A stretch of DNA of 13,919 bases from Clostridia bacterium. Lineage in GTDB: Bacteria > Bacillota > Clostridia > Oscillospirales > CAG-272. Location of the stretch: assembly GCA_017408535.1 (NCBI GenBank), contig JAFQUL010000068.1, forward strand, positions 1-13,919, in the 5' to 3' direction. Both the position numbers and the translations under genes were made by a program. The notes below the pieces were generated by a model that saw only the letters and a list, made by a program, of their open reading frames with translations, did no database searches and was not told the origin of the DNA. This document shows positions 13,297 to 13,919 of this stretch, in pieces (position 1 is the stretch's first letter; every line of letters begins with the position of its first letter).

Positions 13297-13919
13297 ATGA
13301 GTATATTAAAATATAAAGACCCTGTTACCGGCAGCTGGATAGCCGCAGGAGGGGGTACCGGCGGTACAGGCGGCAGTCCGGATACCGCCCTTATCGGAAC
13401 ATCAGAGGACTTTACACCTACAGCTGTAGCCGAGGCTGTTAAGACCGGTAGAAACGTTTCCATTGAATATGATCATCAGACCTTAGGGACCGTTTATTTT
13501 TGCGGTTTCCATATTGCCGAGGCAGAGGGAATAGTTTTTTGCTCAAATATATTCATGCGAAACAGCAAGTTCTATATTATTGAGCTTTACGGAAATCTGT
13601 CGGACGACAGCTGGGGACATTACGTCACTACCCTTGCAAAAACAAGTGATATCCCCCAAAGGCTCCCGAGTCCATATTCTCTTACCATAGGAGACCAGGT
13701 CTACGACGGCTCTGCTGCTGTAACGGTGGGGGCTGTTTCTGCCCTGAGTATAGAAGAGGAAAGCATCGACAGACTCAAAGGGAAGACCGCTGTTTTCCTC
13801 GGCGACTCGCTTTGTGCAGGGAAGACCGTTCCCGCCGATGCCGGGGAATTCGGATACGGCTGGGGCGGTATTATCGGAAGAGACAACAATATGACCTGGC
13901 AGAATTTCGGCAGGGACGG
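13297..13919 (+). CDS. Tail-associated protein entering an SGNH/GDSL hydrolase domain (partial, runs off window)
   Basis: The first 207 residues, open at the window edge. AAGGAG at 13283-13288 precedes the ATG, 15 bp after the fibre gene, so the two are co-transcribed. The N-terminus MSILKYKDPVTGSW and a following Gly-rich stretch are typical of phage receptor-binding or fibre-tip proteins. A beta-rich middle includes YSLTIGDQVYDGSAAVTV, a common fibre pattern. At 169-174, FLGDSL is block I of the SGNH hydrolase family, with the candidate catalytic Ser173; the later blocks (Gly, Asn, His) lie beyond the window. Such domains deacylate or trim cell-surface glycans. The hydrolase call rests on one motif. 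Confidence 0.75.
   Translation, partial: MSILKYKDPVTGSWIAAGGGTGGTGGSPDTALIGTSEDFTPTAVAEAVKTGRNVSIEYDHQTLGTVYFCGFHIAEAEGIVFCSNIFMRNSKFYIIELYGNLSDDSWGHYVTTLAKTSDIPQRLPSPYSLTIGDQVYDGSAAVTVGAVSALSIEEESIDRLKGKTAVFLGDSLCAGKTVPADAGEFGYGWGGIIGRDNNMTWQNFGRD

Noticed and set aside
1..13919. CRISPR array, rRNA or tRNA genes
   Set aside because: No regularly spaced direct repeats of CRISPR type and no recognisable tRNA or rRNA signature on reading; the repeats seen are gene paralogy or fibre modules.

Overview
The window looks like the chromosome of a low-to-mid GC Gram-positive anaerobe, most likely an uncultured gut member of Clostridia (Oscillospirales/Ruminococcaceae-like). The signs are AGGAGG-type ribosome binding sites, strong TTGACA/TATAAT promoters, a Clostridia-type alanyl-tRNA synthetase, a sodium-pumping decarboxylase beta subunit and a BppU-like phage protein. 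This taxonomy is inference from sequence style, not from a search.

Layout. (1) 1-760: a small helical protein (minus strand, DUF6809-like) and a Cro/C1-type repressor (plus strand) are divergent. Between them lie two overlapping promoters, each with a 16-bp palindromic operator candidate in its spacer. (2) 760-950: a convergent intergenic region with a long bidirectional terminator-like hairpin, whose core looks like two IS3-family ends placed head to head. (3) 950-7036: nine consecutive minus-strand genes encode paralogues of the histidine phosphatase (phosphoglycerate mutase-like) fold. They probably form one operon read leftward from a strong promoter at 7076-7104. (4) 7235-11265: alaS, a sodium-translocating decarboxylase beta subunit and a small gamma-like membrane protein form a rightward operon closed by a strong terminator. 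(5) 11391-13919: a GC-rich repeat/hairpin, then a phage baseplate-upper/tail-fibre protein with collagen-like repeats and a second receptor-binding-like protein that enters an SGNH/GDSL hydrolase domain as the window ends.

The most unusual element is the phosphatase array. Six members keep the catalytic RHG/RHA motif and three have lost it. In two of those three, and probably the third, the loss comes from a short in-frame deletion at the same place. Intact and RHG-less genes alternate along the operon. Sequence likeness groups them as A-D-[B-C]-[B-C]-[B-C']-A, which points to repeated duplication of a two-gene cassette. All nine also lack the usual second catalytic histidine and share a C-terminal His-Leu motif. 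This suggests a specialised system of active enzymes paired with pseudo-phosphatase partners. The substrate and role cannot be read from the sequence.

The alaS operon is housekeeping plus sodium bioenergetics. The phage-like pair on the right has no other phage structural genes in view and may be the edge of a prophage or a solitary fibre cassette.
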